Source: Clostridium sp. C8-1-8
GTDB lineage: Bacteria > Bacillota > Clostridia > Clostridiales > Clostridiaceae
Assembly: GCF_009928445.1 (NCBI RefSeq)
Contig: NZ_JAABNO010000002.1
Location: 310,001 to 374,000, forward strand
Direction of reading: 5' to 3'
DNA length: 64,000 bases
The notes under the pieces were generated by a model that had not been told where the DNA came from, made no database searches, and saw nothing but the letters and a program-made list of their open reading frames with translations. This document shows, piece after piece, positions 28,004-37,833 of the stretch (position 1 is its first letter; every line of letters starts with the position of its first letter). Made by a program: the position numbers and the translations under genes.

Positions 28004-30187
28004 ATGCTTGAGATCTTAATTGATAAAATTAAACATAACTGTAATAACGTAGACCTTGCACTTATTGAAAAAGCATATAATTTAGCGGCAGATGCACATA
28101 AATCTCAGAAGAGAGAGTCTGGTGAACCGTACATAATACATCCTGAGAGTGTTGCTTCCATTTTAGCAGAGCTCGGTATGGATACTAGTACTATAGCGGC
28201 TGGGCTTTTGCATGATGTAATTGAGGATACGAATTACACTTATAATGATATAAAAGATATGTTTAACCAAGAGGTTGCTGACTTAGTTGACGGTGTTACT
28301 AAGCTAGACATGATAAGATATAAGACTAAAGAAGAACAGCAGGCAGATAATGTTAGAAAAATGCTTCTTGCAATGGCTAAAGACATAAGAGTCATAATAA
28401 TAAAGCTTGCAGACAGGCTTCATAACATGAGAACTTTAAAATTTATGCCTGAGGCGAAACAAAAAGAAAAAGCTAAGGAAACACTTGATATATTTGCACC
28501 ACTTGCACATAGATTAGGTATGTCTAAGATAAAGTGGGAGCTTGAAGATTTAGCTTTTAGGTATTTACACTCAGAGGAATACTACGACTTAGTTAAGCAG
28601 ATTGCTGAAAAGAGAATAGAAAGAGAAAATTACATAGCTAATATAATTGATGAACTTACTGAAAATCTTGAGTCTGCTGGAATAGATTCTGATATAGATG
28701 GAAGACCAAAGCATTTTTACAGCATATACAGAAAGATGGTAAACAAGAATAAGAATATAGAACAAATATTTGATCTTACTGCTATAAGAATCTTAGTTAA
28801 TTCAGTAAAAGATTGCTATGCAGCTTTAGGAATTGTTCATACCATATATAAACCACTGCCTGGTAGATTTAAAGATTATATAGCCATGCCTAAGCCTAAC
28901 ATGTATCAATCCTTACATACTACAGTAATAGGTCATCAAGGAAAGACTTTTGAGATCCAGATTAGAACCTTCGAGATGCATAAAACTGCAGAATACGGTA
29001 TAGCTGCACACTGGAAGTATAAAGAAGGCGGTTCTGAAAACAAAGAAGATACCTTTGAAACTAAGCTTTCTTGGTTAAGAGATATGCTGGAATGGCAGAA
29101 GGATACTGCAGATGCAGAGGAGTTTATGGAAGGCTTCAAGATGGACTTATTCTCAGACGAGATTTTTGTCTTTACTCCTAAGGGCATAGTTATAAGTCTG
29201 CCTAACGATTCTACACCTATAGACTTTGCATATAAGATACATACAGATGTAGGTAATAAATGCGTAGGGTCTAAGGTGAACGGAAAAATGGTTCCTTTAG
29301 ACTATAAGCTGAAGACCGGTGAGATTGTAGAAATACTTACCTCATCAGTGGCAAAAGGGCCTAATATAGATTGGCTTAATATAGCTACTAGCAATCAAGC
29401 TAAGAGTAAGATAAAACAATGGTTTAAAAGAGCTAAGAGAGAAGAAAATATAGATAAAGGTAAAGATATAATCGAAAAGGAAGCAAAGAAGCAACTTGCT
29501 AATTTTTCTGATTTAGTTAAAGGTGAAGGCTTTGAAAAGCTTCTTAAGAGATACAACAACCTAAGAACTGTAGATGATATATATGCAGCAGTTGGAATAG
29601 GTATGGTATCAGCTTCCACTATAATTTCTAGGCTTAAAGAATACAGTGCCACTGAAAAAGTTATTCAGTCTAATGAACAGATAACAAAAAATATTGAAGA
29701 ACATATATCTAAAGGTGAAAAGGTACATAAAAAAGATATCAATTATGGAATAACCGTTAAAGGTGAAAGTAACCTTATGGTTAGATTTGCAAAGTGTTGT
29801 AATCCAGTGCCTGGAGATGAGGTTGTTGGATTTATAACTAGAGGTAGAGGTATTTCAGTACATAGAAAAGACTGTAGTAACTTTAAGACCATAATGATTG
29901 AAGAACCAGAAAAGATAGTGGAAGTAAACTGGGGAGTTGCAAAAGGTGCGTATACTGCAGAGATACAAGTTAGATCTGAAGATAGAGATGGGCTTCTTGC
30001 AGATATAATGACGGTGATAACAGAGTCAAAGCTTCCTCTAAATGGACTTAATGCAAACTCAACGAAGACTAATACAGCTTTAGTAAATATAAAGGTAAAG
30101 ATAGATAATGTAGAACAGCTTAAGGAGCTTATGAGAAAGATAAGAAAGCTTAAAGGCGTTCTGGATGTATATAGAATGAATAGCTAG
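28004..30187 (+). CDS. relA: Bifunctional (p)ppGpp synthetase/hydrolase (Rel)
   Basis: Controls the stringent response. 727 residues in the standard order: HD hydrolase (SGEPYIIHPESVASILAELG, LLHDVIEDT; about 30-190), synthetase (GRPKHFYSIYRKM, YHSLHTTV-like MYQSLHTTVIG; about 215-350), TGS (FVFTPKGIVISLPNDSTPID; about 390-450), a zinc-finger/helical region (VRFAKCCNPVPGDEVVGFIT) and a C-terminal ACT domain. Both catalytic domains look intact. Start chosen at 28004 behind GAGGAG; a start six codons upstream would lie on that site. Confidence 0.95.
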   Translation: MLEILIDKIKHNCNNVDLALIEKAYNLAADAHKSQKRESGEPYIIHPESVASILAELGMDTSTIAAGLLHDVIEDTNYTYNDIKDMFNQEVADLVDGVTKLDMIRYKTKEEQQADNVRKMLLAMAKDIRVIIIKLADRLHNMRTLKFMPEAKQKEKAKETLDIFAPLAHRLGMSKIKWELEDLAFRYLHSEEYYDLVKQIAEKRIERENYIANIIDELTENLESAGIDSDIDGRPKHFYSIYRKMVNKNKNIEQIFDLTAIRILVNSVKDCYAALGIVHTIYKPLPGRFKDYIAMPKPNMYQSLHTTVIGHQGKTFEIQIRTFEMHKTAEYGIAAHWKYKEGGSENKEDTFETKLSWLRDMLEWQKDTADAEEFMEGFKMDLFSDEIFVFTPKGIVISLPNDSTPIDFAYKIHTDVGNKCVGSKVNGKMVPLDYKLKTGEIVEILTSSVAKGPNIDWLNIATSNQAKSKIKQWFKRAKREENIDKGKDIIEKEAKKQLANFSDLVKGEGFEKLLKRYNNLRTVDDIYAAVGIGMVSASTIISRLKEYSATEKVIQSNEQITKNIEEHISKGEKVHKKDINYGITVKGESNLMVRFAKCCNPVPGDEVVGFITRGRGISVHRKDCSNFKTIMIEEPEKIVEVNWGVAKGAYTAEIQVRSEDRDGLLADIMTVITESKLPLNGLNANSTKTNTALVNIKVKIDNVEQLKELMRKIRKLKGVLDVYRMNS

Positions 30188-30222
30188 ATTAATATATAAC
30201 TATAGTTGTTTCTTTATAAGGC

Positions 30223-30244
30223 TCTGTTAAAGTACTGTGTTGAA
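30223..30244 (+). repeat. End fragment of the MITE-like repeat family
   Basis: These 22 bases, which begin tctgttaaagtactg, are identical to 61039-61060 at the left end of the longer palindromic repeat. Downstream sequence then diverges. It lies between relA and dtd. Confidence 0.5.
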
Positions 30245-30306
30245 CATAGCATTTTATAAATATGTTTTGTAAAAAATCTAATATAATTGTAATAGGATGT
30301 GATGTC

Positions 30307-30756
30307 ATGAGAGCAGTGGTTCAAAGAGTAAAAAGCTCTTCTGTGACTGTGGATAATGAAGTTGTAGGAAAAATAGAAAAAGGCTTTAATGTACTTATAG
30401 GAATAAGTAAAGATGATACTATAGAAGATTTAAAGTATATAAAAGACAAGATAATAAACCTTAGAGTATTTGAGGATGAAAATGCAAAAATGAACAAGTC
30501 CCTAATTGAAGTGGAAGGAGAGCTTTTATTAATCTCTCAATTCACTTTGTATGGAGACTGCAGAAAAGGAAGAAGACCTAACTTTATGGAGGCTCTTGGA
30601 GGAGATGAAGCTAAGAAGCTTTATGATTTATTTGTAGATATGTGTAGACAAGAAAACATAAAGGTAGAAACAGGAATCTTTGGAGCTGATATGAAGGTAG
30701 ACATTCTAAATGATGGTCCTGTAACCTTGATATTGGATAGTAAAAAGAATTTTTAA
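30307..30756 (+). CDS. dtd: D-aminoacyl-tRNA deacylase
   Basis: Removes D-amino acids (and glycine from mischarged tRNA-Ala) from tRNA. 149 residues starting [15 protein letters not shown], with the catalytic-site [15 protein letters not shown] and the C-terminal [10 protein letters not shown] start at 30307; an upstream extension of 15 codons has no counterpart in the family. dtd directly after relA is the common Firmicutes order. Confidence 0.96.
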   Translation: MRAVVQRVKSSSVTVDNEVVGKIEKGFNVLIGISKDDTIEDLKYIKDKIINLRVFEDENAKMNKSLIEVEGELLLISQFTLYGDCRKGRRPNFMEALGGDEAKKLYDLFVDMCRQENIKVETGIFGADMKVDILNDGPVTLILDSKKNF

Positions 30757-30768
30757 GGAGGTCTTAAT

Positions 30769-31368
30769 ATGAATATAGCTAGAATTCCAGTAGGATCAAA
30801 CTTTGAAAATTGCTACATTGTTATCAATGACACTACCAACGAAGGAATTGTTATTGATCCAGGTGCAGATAGCGAAAAGATAATAGACTACTTAGAAACT
30901 AAAAATATAAAACCAGTAGTTATTCTTATAACCCATGGACACTTTGACCATGTAGGAGCAGTAGTAGACATAAAGGATAAGTACGGAATAGAGTTTTATA
31001 TAAATCAAATTGAAGAAGAGCTTATCTTAAAAAACACTTATGTTTTTGGTAATATTCCAAAGGCTGACCATCACCTAAATGATGGTGATGAATTAGAATT
31101 TGCAGGTATAAAGCTTAAGTGTATACACACTCCTGGACACACTCCTGGTGGAATGTGCTTTTTAATGGGGGATATACTAATAGCTGGTGACACATTATTC
31201 CAACAGTCAATAGGAAGAACTGATTTTACTGGAGGAGACTTTGCAACTCTAATAAATAGTATTACTGAAAAATTAATGATTCTGGATGACTCTGTAAGAG
31301 TATTACCTGGTCATGGAGATACTACAACTATTGGTTTTGAGAGAAATAACAATCCGTTTTTAGAATAG
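30769..31368 (+). CDS. MBL-fold metallo-hydrolase (glyoxalase II-like)
   Basis: 199 residues with the metallo-beta-lactamase metal motif ITHGHFDHVGAV (HxHxDH), then HTPGHTPGGMCF, IAGDTLFQQSIGRTDF and a final LPGHGDTTTIGFE. This is the YqgX-type group of hydroxyacylglutathione-hydrolase-like proteins. Its thiol-ester substrate is unknown; clostridia usually lack glutathione. Strong AAGGAGG site; probably co-transcribed with dtd and hemZ. Confidence 0.9.
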   Translation: MNIARIPVGSNFENCYIVINDTTNEGIVIDPGADSEKIIDYLETKNIKPVVILITHGHFDHVGAVVDIKDKYGIEFYINQIEEELILKNTYVFGNIPKADHHLNDGDELEFAGIKLKCIHTPGHTPGGMCFLMGDILIAGDTLFQQSIGRTDFTGGDFATLINSITEKLMILDDSVRVLPGHGDTTTIGFERNNNPFLE

Positions 31369-31401
31369 TTTATAACAATTCCCTTTATGTAAGGAGCACT
31401 T

Positions 31402-32826
31402 ATGGAAATTAAGATAAAACTAAATGATGAAAAATATAGATATGATGTGTATCAGATGTTCAATATTTTCTTCACCTTTCAAGACATTTCTTTTGTCAAG
31501 GAAGGTGAAGATTTCTGCGTGTCAATAAATGCTGACAATATGGAGATGACAAAATCTCAAGAAGTTCTTTATAAAGGAAATATTGAAGAAGGTAAAAAAG
31601 AAGAAATAAAAAGAAACATTTTTATAGCCTTGTCTAATCTAACAGGAGAGAAATATCCTTGGGGCACTATGATAGGTATTAGACCAAGCAAAAGGGCCTT
31701 AAAGTTTATAAACGAAGGATTATCTGAAGAAGAGATAATAAAACACTATAATGATGAATTCTTAGTACAAAGAGAAAAAGCTGAGCTTTGTATAGAAGTA
31801 GCTAAGTATGAAGAAAAGTTTGTAAATAAGGATAGTAACACAATAAGTATTTATGTCGGTATGCCGTTTTGCCCTACTAGATGCCTTTACTGTTCCTTTG
31901 CATCTAATCCAATAGCTGGTTGCAAGAAGCAAGTTGATCCTTATTTAGAAGCATTATCAAAAGAAATAGTTGCTATTAAAGATTATGTAGACAGCAAAGC
32001 TTTAGTTATTGAAACTGTATATTTTGGTGGTGGCACACCAACTTCTGTGGATAATGAACAATTTGAAGATCTAATGAAGAAGGTTTATGATAGTTTTGTC
32101 TATAACAGAAACATCAAGGAATTTACAGTAGAGTGTGGAAGACCTGATAGTATAACTGTTGAAAAGCTAGAAACTATGAAGAGATATTCTGTAGATAGAA
32201 TAAGTATCAATCCTCAAAGTATGAATGATTCAAGCTTAAAAGAAATAGGTAGAAATCATAGTGTACAGGATGTAGTTGAAAAGTTCAACTTGGCTAGAAG
32301 CATAGGCTTTGATAATATAAATATGGATATAATCGTAGGTCTTCCAAATGAGGGATTAAAAGAGATCGACAATACCTATGAAAGTATACTAAAGTTAAAT
32401 CCAGACAGCCTTACAGTTCATGGAATGTCTATTAAAAGAAGCTCAAGGCTCCATGAAAATTTAGTTTTAAAGCAAAGTATACATATACCTAAGCAGGATG
32501 AGCTAAATAAAATGTACGATAAGACTAAAACTTTAGCAAAAGAATTAGGCATGTATCCATATTATATGTATAGACAGAAGAATATGGTAGGAAATATGGA
32601 GAATGTAGGTTATTCTAAAGAAGATAAAGAATGTATATATAACATTCAAATGATTGAGGACAATCAAACTATAATTGCTTTAGGAGCAGATGCGGTTTCG
32701 AAGGTAGTGTTTTTAGAAGAAAATAGAATAGAGCGTTTTGGAAATGTAAAGGATGTTAAAGAGTACATTAATAGAATAGATGAGATGATAGAAGGCAAAA
32801 TAGCTTTGCTTAACACACTATATTAA
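31402..32826 (+). CDS. hemZ: HemZ-like oxygen-independent coproporphyrinogen dehydrogenase
   Basis: 474-residue radical SAM protein with an N-terminal extension (about 1-150) before the cluster motif MPFCPTRCLYCSF (CxxxCxxC), then YFGGGTPTS and the DRISINPQSMN/GLPNEGLKEI elements of the HemN superfamily. The long N-terminal part identifies the HemZ subgroup of Firmicutes. It is positioned between the MBL hydrolase and hisS, as in other clostridia. True coproporphyrinogen oxidation is not proven for all members of this subgroup. Confidence 0.88.
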   Translation: MEIKIKLNDEKYRYDVYQMFNIFFTFQDISFVKEGEDFCVSINADNMEMTKSQEVLYKGNIEEGKKEEIKRNIFIALSNLTGEKYPWGTMIGIRPSKRALKFINEGLSEEEIIKHYNDEFLVQREKAELCIEVAKYEEKFVNKDSNTISIYVGMPFCPTRCLYCSFASNPIAGCKKQVDPYLEALSKEIVAIKDYVDSKALVIETVYFGGGTPTSVDNEQFEDLMKKVYDSFVYNRNIKEFTVECGRPDSITVEKLETMKRYSVDRISINPQSMNDSSLKEIGRNHSVQDVVEKFNLARSIGFDNINMDIIVGLPNEGLKEIDNTYESILKLNPDSLTVHGMSIKRSSRLHENLVLKQSIHIPKQDELNKMYDKTKTLAKELGMYPYYMYRQKNMVGNMENVGYSKEDKECIYNIQMIEDNQTIIALGADAVSKVVFLEENRIERFGNVKDVKEYINRIDEMIEGKIALLNTLY

Positions 32827-32844
32827 GTTTTGGAGGTAATTTAC

Positions 32845-34101
32845 ATGTCATCAATACAGGCACCTAAGGGTACAAAGGATATGCTGCCAGGAGATGCATA
32901 TAAGTGGCATTACGTAGAGGAGAAGTTTAGAAAACTATCAAGAGAGTATGGAATAAAAGAAATTAGAACTCCTATATTTGAACACACAGAACTATTTTTA
33001 AGAGGAGTAGGGGAAACTACTGATATAGTTCAAAAAGAAATGTATACTTTTGAAGATAAAGGTGGAAGAAGCGTAACTCTTAAGCCTGAAGGTACAGCAC
33101 CTGCAGTTAGAGCTTTCATTGAGAGCAGTCTCTACGCTGATGCTCAGCCTACAAAGCTTTATTACTTTACACCAGCTTTTAGATATGAGAATGTTCAAAA
33201 GGGAAGACTTAGACAATTTCACCAATATGGCATAGAGGTTTTCGGCTCTAAAGAGGCTTCTGTAGATGCAGAAATAATGTCTTTAGCAATGAGAGCACTA
33301 GAAGAGTTTGGACTTAATGATCTTAGTTTAAATATAAACAGCTTAGGATGTCCACACTGCAGAGAAAAGTTCAACAATGCCCTAAAAGAATATCTTAAGG
33401 AAAACCACGATAACCTATGTCCTACTTGTAAGACTAGATTCGACAGAAATCCTATGAGAATACTTGATTGTAAGGAAAAGAAGTGTAAGGAGATAACAGA
33501 AAAAGCTCCAATAATACTGGATTTTATTTGCGAAGAATGCAGTACTCATTTTGAGAACCTTAAGGGTTATCTAGATGCTTTAGGAATAAAATATACTGTA
33601 GATTCTAAGATTGTAAGAGGTTTGGATTACTATACAAAGACTGTTTTCGAGATAATACACGATGGACTTACTGTTTGTGGAGGCGGAAGATACGATAAGC
33701 TAATCGAAGAGATTGGAGGACCTTCTATGCCTGCCTTTGGATTTGGATTAGGACTAGAAAGACTGCTTATGATCATCGAAAATCAAGGAGTAGATATTCC
33801 TAAGCCAGTATATATAGATTTATTCGTAGGTTCAATAGGTGAAAAATCCAATTTTGAAGCATTAAAATTGATTTGCGATTTGAGGAAATATGGAATATAC
33901 TGTGAATGTGACCATATGAAAAAGAGCGTTAAGGCTCAAATGAAGTATGCCAATAAGATTGGAGCAAGATTCACTTTAGTATTAGGTGAAGACGAAATTG
34001 CTAATAGATCTGCAAAGATTAAAAATATGCAAAGTGGTGAGGAACAGGTTATAAATCTAGATGATTTGACTTGCCTTGCAAAATTAATAAAAGAGCAATA
34101 G
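32845..34101 (+). CDS. hisS: Histidyl-tRNA synthetase
   Basis: Class II synthetase of 418 residues. N-terminal [14 protein letters not shown], motif 2 region [20 protein letters not shown], histidine signature [14 protein letters not shown] and GGGRYDKL, and the C-terminal anticodon-binding domain are present. A cysteine-rich insert ([35 protein letters not shown]) looks like a zinc-binding element common in Firmicute HisRS. Start at 32845, five codons inside the longest frame, because TGGAGGT lies eight bases before it. Confidence 0.96.
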   Translation: MSSIQAPKGTKDMLPGDAYKWHYVEEKFRKLSREYGIKEIRTPIFEHTELFLRGVGETTDIVQKEMYTFEDKGGRSVTLKPEGTAPAVRAFIESSLYADAQPTKLYYFTPAFRYENVQKGRLRQFHQYGIEVFGSKEASVDAEIMSLAMRALEEFGLNDLSLNINSLGCPHCREKFNNALKEYLKENHDNLCPTCKTRFDRNPMRILDCKEKKCKEITEKAPIILDFICEECSTHFENLKGYLDALGIKYTVDSKIVRGLDYYTKTVFEIIHDGLTVCGGGRYDKLIEEIGGPSMPAFGFGLGLERLLMIIENQGVDIPKPVYIDLFVGSIGEKSNFEALKLICDLRKYGIYCECDHMKKSVKAQMKYANKIGARFTLVLGEDEIANRSAKIKNMQSGEEQVINLDDLTCLAKLIKEQ

Positions 34102-34112
34102 GAGGATACACC

Positions 34113-35897
34113 ATGGGTGAAGCATTACAAGGATTAAAGAGAACCATAATGTGTGGTGAAGTAAGAGAAAGCAACATTGGTGAAAGCATAACAGTAATGG
34201 GATGGGTTCAAAGAAAAAGAAATTTAGGCGGATTAGAGTTCGTAGACTTAAGAGACAGAACTGGAATCCTTCAAGTTGTTTTTGGAGATGAGATAAACAG
34301 CGAAGCTTTTAATAAAGCAGGTGCTGTAAGACCAGAATACTGTATAGCTGTTACAGGTGAAGTTGTAAAAAGAGAAGCGCCAAATAACAATATTCCTACA
34401 GGAATGGTTGAGCTTAAGGCTAAATACATAAAGATATTATCAGAGTCTGAAACTCCACCAATATATATTAAAGAAAACTTAGATGCTGCAGAAAATATAA
34501 GATTAAAATATAGATATCTTGATTTAAGAAGACCAGATATGCAAAATATATTCAAGATAAGACATAGAGCTACTAAGGCAGTAAGAGATTATTTAGATAA
34601 TAATGGGTTCTTAGAAGTTGAGACTCCAATACTTACAAAATCAACTCCAGAAGGAGCTAGAGATTACTTAGTGCCTTCAAGAAACTATCCAGGAATGTTT
34701 TATGCATTGCCTCAATCTCCACAGCTATTTAAACAGCTTCTAATGGTGTCAGGCTTTGATAAGTACTTCCAAATAGCTAAATGCTTCAGAGATGAAGATT
34801 TAAGAGCTAATAGACAGCCTGAATTTACTCAAATTGACCTTGAAATGAGCTTTGTTGAAGCTGATGATGTAATGGCTTTAAATGAAGGATTAATAGCTCA
34901 TGTATTTAAGGAAGTATTAGGTGTGGAAGTAAAGCTTCCAATTAAGAGAATGACCTTCAAAGAAGGAATGGAAAAGTACGGTTCAGATAAGCCAGATCTA
35001 AGATTTGGTATGGAAATAACTGATCTTACTGAAGTTGTAAAGTTTGCAGAATTTAAAGTGTTTGCTGATGCTATAGCTAATAACGGATCTGTAAGGGCTC
35101 TTAACTTAAAGGGTGGAGCTTCTATGGGAAGAAAAGATATAGATAGACTAGGCGAATTCGTTAAGACCTTTAAGGCAAAGGGATTAGCTTGGATTCAACT
35201 TAAGGAAAATGAAGTGAAATCACCTATAGCTAAATTCTTAAAGGAAGATGAACTTAAGAATATAATAAATACTATGAATGCTGAAGATGGTGACTTAATA
35301 CTTATAGTTGCAGATAAGAATTCCGTAGTATTCCAAAGTTTAGGTCAATTAAGATTAGAATTAGCTAAGAAGTTTGATTTAATAAAAGATAAGACTGAGT
35401 TCAATTTCACTTGGATCACTGAGTTCCCGCTTTTCGAGTACGACGAAGAAGAAGGAAGATACTTTGCAGCTCACCATCCATTCACAATGCCAATGGATGA
35501 GGATATAGAGTTCTTAACTTCAGACCCAGGAAAAGTAAGAGCTAAGGCTTACGATTTAGTTCTAAACGGAGAAGAGCTTGGTGGAGGATCAATAAGAATA
35601 CACGACACTAAGTTACAAGAGAAGATGTTTGAAGCTTTAGGCTTTACTACAGAATCAGCTTGGGAGAAGTTCGGGTTCTTACTTGAAGCCTTTAAGTTTG
35701 GACCACCACCTCACGGCGGATTAGCTTTTGGTCTTGACAGAATGATAATGTTCTTAGCAGGAACAGATAACATAAAAGATGTTATAACATTCCCTAAAAA
35801 CCAAAATGCATTCTGTTACTTAACAGAAGCTCCTAATGTGGTAGATGAAAAGCAATTAACTGAACTAGGTATTGCTACAGTTAAGAGTGAAAAATAA
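34113..35897 (+). CDS. aspS: Aspartyl-tRNA synthetase (bacterial type)
   Basis: 594 residues: N-terminal OB anticodon domain (GWVQRKRNLGGLEFVDLRDR), class II catalytic core (motif 2 FRDEDLRANRQPEFTQID; motif 3 GGLAFGLDRMIMFL) and the bacterial GAD insertion (about 290-420). It starts at 34113 behind AGGAGG; upstream codons belong to hisS. Only 11 bases separate it from hisS. Whether it is discriminating (Asp only) or also charges tRNA-Asn was not determined. Confidence 0.96.
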   Translation: MGEALQGLKRTIMCGEVRESNIGESITVMGWVQRKRNLGGLEFVDLRDRTGILQVVFGDEINSEAFNKAGAVRPEYCIAVTGEVVKREAPNNNIPTGMVELKAKYIKILSESETPPIYIKENLDAAENIRLKYRYLDLRRPDMQNIFKIRHRATKAVRDYLDNNGFLEVETPILTKSTPEGARDYLVPSRNYPGMFYALPQSPQLFKQLLMVSGFDKYFQIAKCFRDEDLRANRQPEFTQIDLEMSFVEADDVMALNEGLIAHVFKEVLGVEVKLPIKRMTFKEGMEKYGSDKPDLRFGMEITDLTEVVKFAEFKVFADAIANNGSVRALNLKGGASMGRKDIDRLGEFVKTFKAKGLAWIQLKENEVKSPIAKFLKEDELKNIINTMNAEDGDLILIVADKNSVVFQSLGQLRLELAKKFDLIKDKTEFNFTWITEFPLFEYDEEEGRYFAAHHPFTMPMDEDIEFLTSDPGKVRAKAYDLVLNGEELGGGSIRIHDTKLQEKMFEALGFTTESAWEKFGFLLEAFKFGPPPHGGLAFGLDRMIMFLAGTDNIKDVITFPKNQNAFCYLTEAPNVVDEKQLTELGIATVKSEK

Positions 35898-35974
35898 GAA
35901 AAATTAATATGGCTATAAAAATAAAACTTATTTGTCTTTTGAATTTTTTCATATATTCAGAAAGACATATAAGC

Positions 35975-36008
35975 AAAAAGTCGCTGAAGATATTCAGCGA
36001 CTTTTTTT
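35975..36008 (+). terminator. Terminator of the hisS-aspS operon
   Basis: The 14-bp stem aaaaagtcgctgaa / ttcagcgacttttt has loop gata and is followed by a T-run to 36008. Confidence 0.92.
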
Positions 36009-36149
36009 ACTCATTAGGTAATTATATTTTAGATAAAGCTGTTTGAAAAAAAAGTAACCTTTAGTTTGAGTTCAATAAGTTACTATGAGTTTAAATGTTA
36101 CTAGGAAATTATATCTTAATATTGTATAAAATATAGTCAGATGATACAA

Positions 36150-36164
36150 TATATACGGTATATA
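36150..36164. promoter_or_regulatory. 15-bp palindrome upstream of the CsoR-family gene
   Basis: tatatac-g-gtatata, perfectly symmetrical, 26 bases before the regulator start and close to the expected promoter. It could be the autoregulatory operator; it differs from the G/C-tract sites known for copper CsoR. Confidence 0.4.
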
Positions 36165-36189
36165 GGTATACTAATAGGAGTGATAAATT

Positions 36190-36486
36190 ATGGACGAAAC
36201 ATTTGATGATGTTGTAGATGAAAAAAGTGAAAAGCTTAAAAAAGATATATTAGTTAGACTAAGAAGAATAGAAGGGCAAGTAAAAGGCATTCATAATATG
36301 ATAGATAAGAATGTGTGCTGTCCAGATGTTCTTGTTCAAATAGCTGCTATAAGAGCAGCAATAAATAAAGTAGGCGGTATGATCATAGAAGATTATGCTA
36401 GAAACTGCATGGGCATACCTCACGACTCAGAAGCAGAAGAAGGATTAGCACAGCTGATCAAGACAATCAATACATTTATGAAGTAA
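36190..36486 (+). CDS. CsoR/RcnR-family metal- or persulfide-responsive repressor
   Basis: 98-residue all-helical repressor (KDILVRLRRIEGQVKGIHNMI is the family signature). In Mycobacterium tuberculosis CsoR, Cu(I) is bound by Cys36, His61 and Cys65. The matching positions here are Cys44, Tyr69 and Cys73 with identical spacing, so His is replaced by Tyr; an extra Cys43 precedes Cys44. This argues against the canonical Cu(I) site and leaves persulfide sensing (CstR-like) or another ligand open. No copper or sulfur gene adjoins it. It appears monocistronic, with its own terminator. Confidence 0.85.
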   Translation: MDETFDDVVDEKSEKLKKDILVRLRRIEGQVKGIHNMIDKNVCCPDVLVQIAAIRAAINKVGGMIIEDYARNCMGIPHDSEAEEGLAQLIKTINTFMK

Positions 36487-36498
36487 TAGGAATAAGTT

Positions 36499-36533
36499 AA
36501 AGGATTCAATGATTATTCATTGAATCCTTTTTC
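36499..36533 (+). terminator. Terminator after the CsoR-family gene
   Basis: 14-bp perfect stem aaaggattcaatga / tcattgaatccttt with loop ttat, then ttct. A second imperfect 16-bp hairpin (36533-36574, two mismatches) follows directly and faces the convergent exporter genes. Confidence 0.85.
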
Positions 36534-36596
36534 TACTTTCAGTTTCCCTTATATGCCTTGGGAAAGAGAAAGTAGCTTCAGTGACTTTCTTAATCT

Positions 36597-37064
36597 CTAA
36601 TAAGGGCGTCGTTCTTTATTTATAACTTCAATGTAGTGATGCCTTGCGGAGCTTATCAGTCTTGTAAGAGTTGATACAAATATTACTCCTAAAGCTAGAG
36701 TACCTGCACTTGCTAGAGTAGTTAGTAAAGTGTTAAAAGCCTTTGCAGTATCACCTCTAACAGCTTCATACATTGTATAGTACATGCCTCCTCCAGGTAC
36801 TAGCGGGATTAGAGCACATATAACTATTGTGGTTACAGGAGTTTTTAGTATTCTTGCACAGGCCTCCGAATAAGCGCTGAAGACTATTGAGGAAATAAAC
36901 AATCCAACTATGTCTGAGCCTGTAGATTGAAGAGCTAGCTTATATATGAGCCAGCTTATCATGCCTCCTATGGAAGCAAATATAAGATTTTTTCCTTTTA
37001 TATTAAATATAATACCAAAACCTAAGGTGGCTATAAGTGCAGCTATAGTTTCTTTTAGTAACAT
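36597..37064 (-). CDS. ThrE_2-type exporter subunit (YjjB-like)
   Basis: 155 residues, four to five membrane segments, with the conserved LIPLVPGGGMYYTMYEAV. It matches the small half (ThrE_2 domain) of split threonine/serine exporters. It starts one base after the stop of the larger subunit gene, so the pair is made together. In E. coli the homologous pair YjjP-YjjB exports succinate; in corynebacteria a fused ThrE exports threonine and serine. The substrate here is not determined. Confidence 0.85.
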   Translation of the reverse strand: MLLKETIAALIATLGFGIIFNIKGKNLIFASIGGMISWLIYKLALQSTGSDIVGLFISSIVFSAYSEACARILKTPVTTIVICALIPLVPGGGMYYTMYEAVRGDTAKAFNTLLTTLASAGTLALGVIFVSTLTRLISSARHHYIEVINKERRPY

Positions 37065-37065
37065 T

Positions 37066-37833
37066 TTAGATACCTCCGAAGTTCTTTAACCATAATATAA
37101 GAATAGCACCAGTTCCAACAGCGATAGAAATAGCTATAAGAAAAGCTTCAGCGGCTCTTGTAAGCCCAGAAACCAAATCTCCTGCTATTGTATCTCGTAT
37201 TGCATTAGTTATAGCAAGCCCAGGGACTAGAAGCATTACTGCACCTATTATGACTATATCTGTGTTTGAAGCTATACCTAATTTCACTGAAACTAAAGCC
37301 ATTACAGCCACAATAGCCCCACTTATACTATTTATAAAGAAGTCATTTATATTAAGCTCACTGCAGAGATTAGAGAACAACTTTATTACTACACCTATAA
37401 TAAAGGCTGCAATGGCATCTTTTATATTTCCACCAAATAGTATAGAAAAAGCAGCTGCACCCAAAGCTGAGAAAAACAGAGTTATCAGAGGGCTGTATCT
37501 TTTGCCGTTTTCTATCTTAAGAAGCTCATCGTAGAACTGATCTACTGAAAGGTTTTGTGTTTGTATGTTTCTTGATAGATCATTAACTCTAGAAATCTTC
37601 TCTAGGTTCACTGTGCGTTTATGGATTCTTTTTACCAAAGAAGTAGTCTTGTGATCTTCATCAGAAACCGTAGCCATTATACCCGTAGGAGTAACAAAGC
37701 TGTCTGCATGCTCTACACCAAAAGCTTTACAGATCCTCCAAATAGTTTCTTCAACTCTATATGTTTCACCACCGCTTTCTAATATGATTTGTCCAGCAAA
37801 GGTTGCCACATGTAAGATTTTATTAATGTCCAT
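37066..37833 (-). CDS. ThrE-type exporter subunit (YjjP-like)
   Basis: 255 residues: an N-terminal soluble region (about 1-110) with LESGGETYRVEETIWRICKA and DSFVTPTGIMAT, the hallmark of the ThrE/DUF1212 domain, then five membrane segments with LVPGLAITNAIRDTIAGDLV. It forms a split exporter with the gene immediately downstream. It is divergent from glyA, which makes serine/glycine; that neighbourhood weakly favours a hydroxy amino acid as substrate. Confidence 0.87.
   Translation of the reverse strand: MDINKILHVATFAGQIILESGGETYRVEETIWRICKAFGVEHADSFVTPTGIMATVSDEDHKTTSLVKRIHKRTVNLEKISRVNDLSRNIQTQNLSVDQFYDELLKIENGKRYSPLITLFFSALGAAAFSILFGGNIKDAIAAFIIGVVIKLFSNLCSELNINDFFINSISGAIVAVMALVSVKLGIASNTDIVIIGAVMLLVPGLAITNAIRDTIAGDLVSGLTRAAEAFLIAISIAVGTGAILILWLKNFGGI

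Noticed and set aside
35898-36189. A 6S RNA gene downstream of aspS, as in Bacillus
   Set aside because: The gap is short, is split by a strong terminator and does not show the long open-bubble hairpin of 6S RNA.
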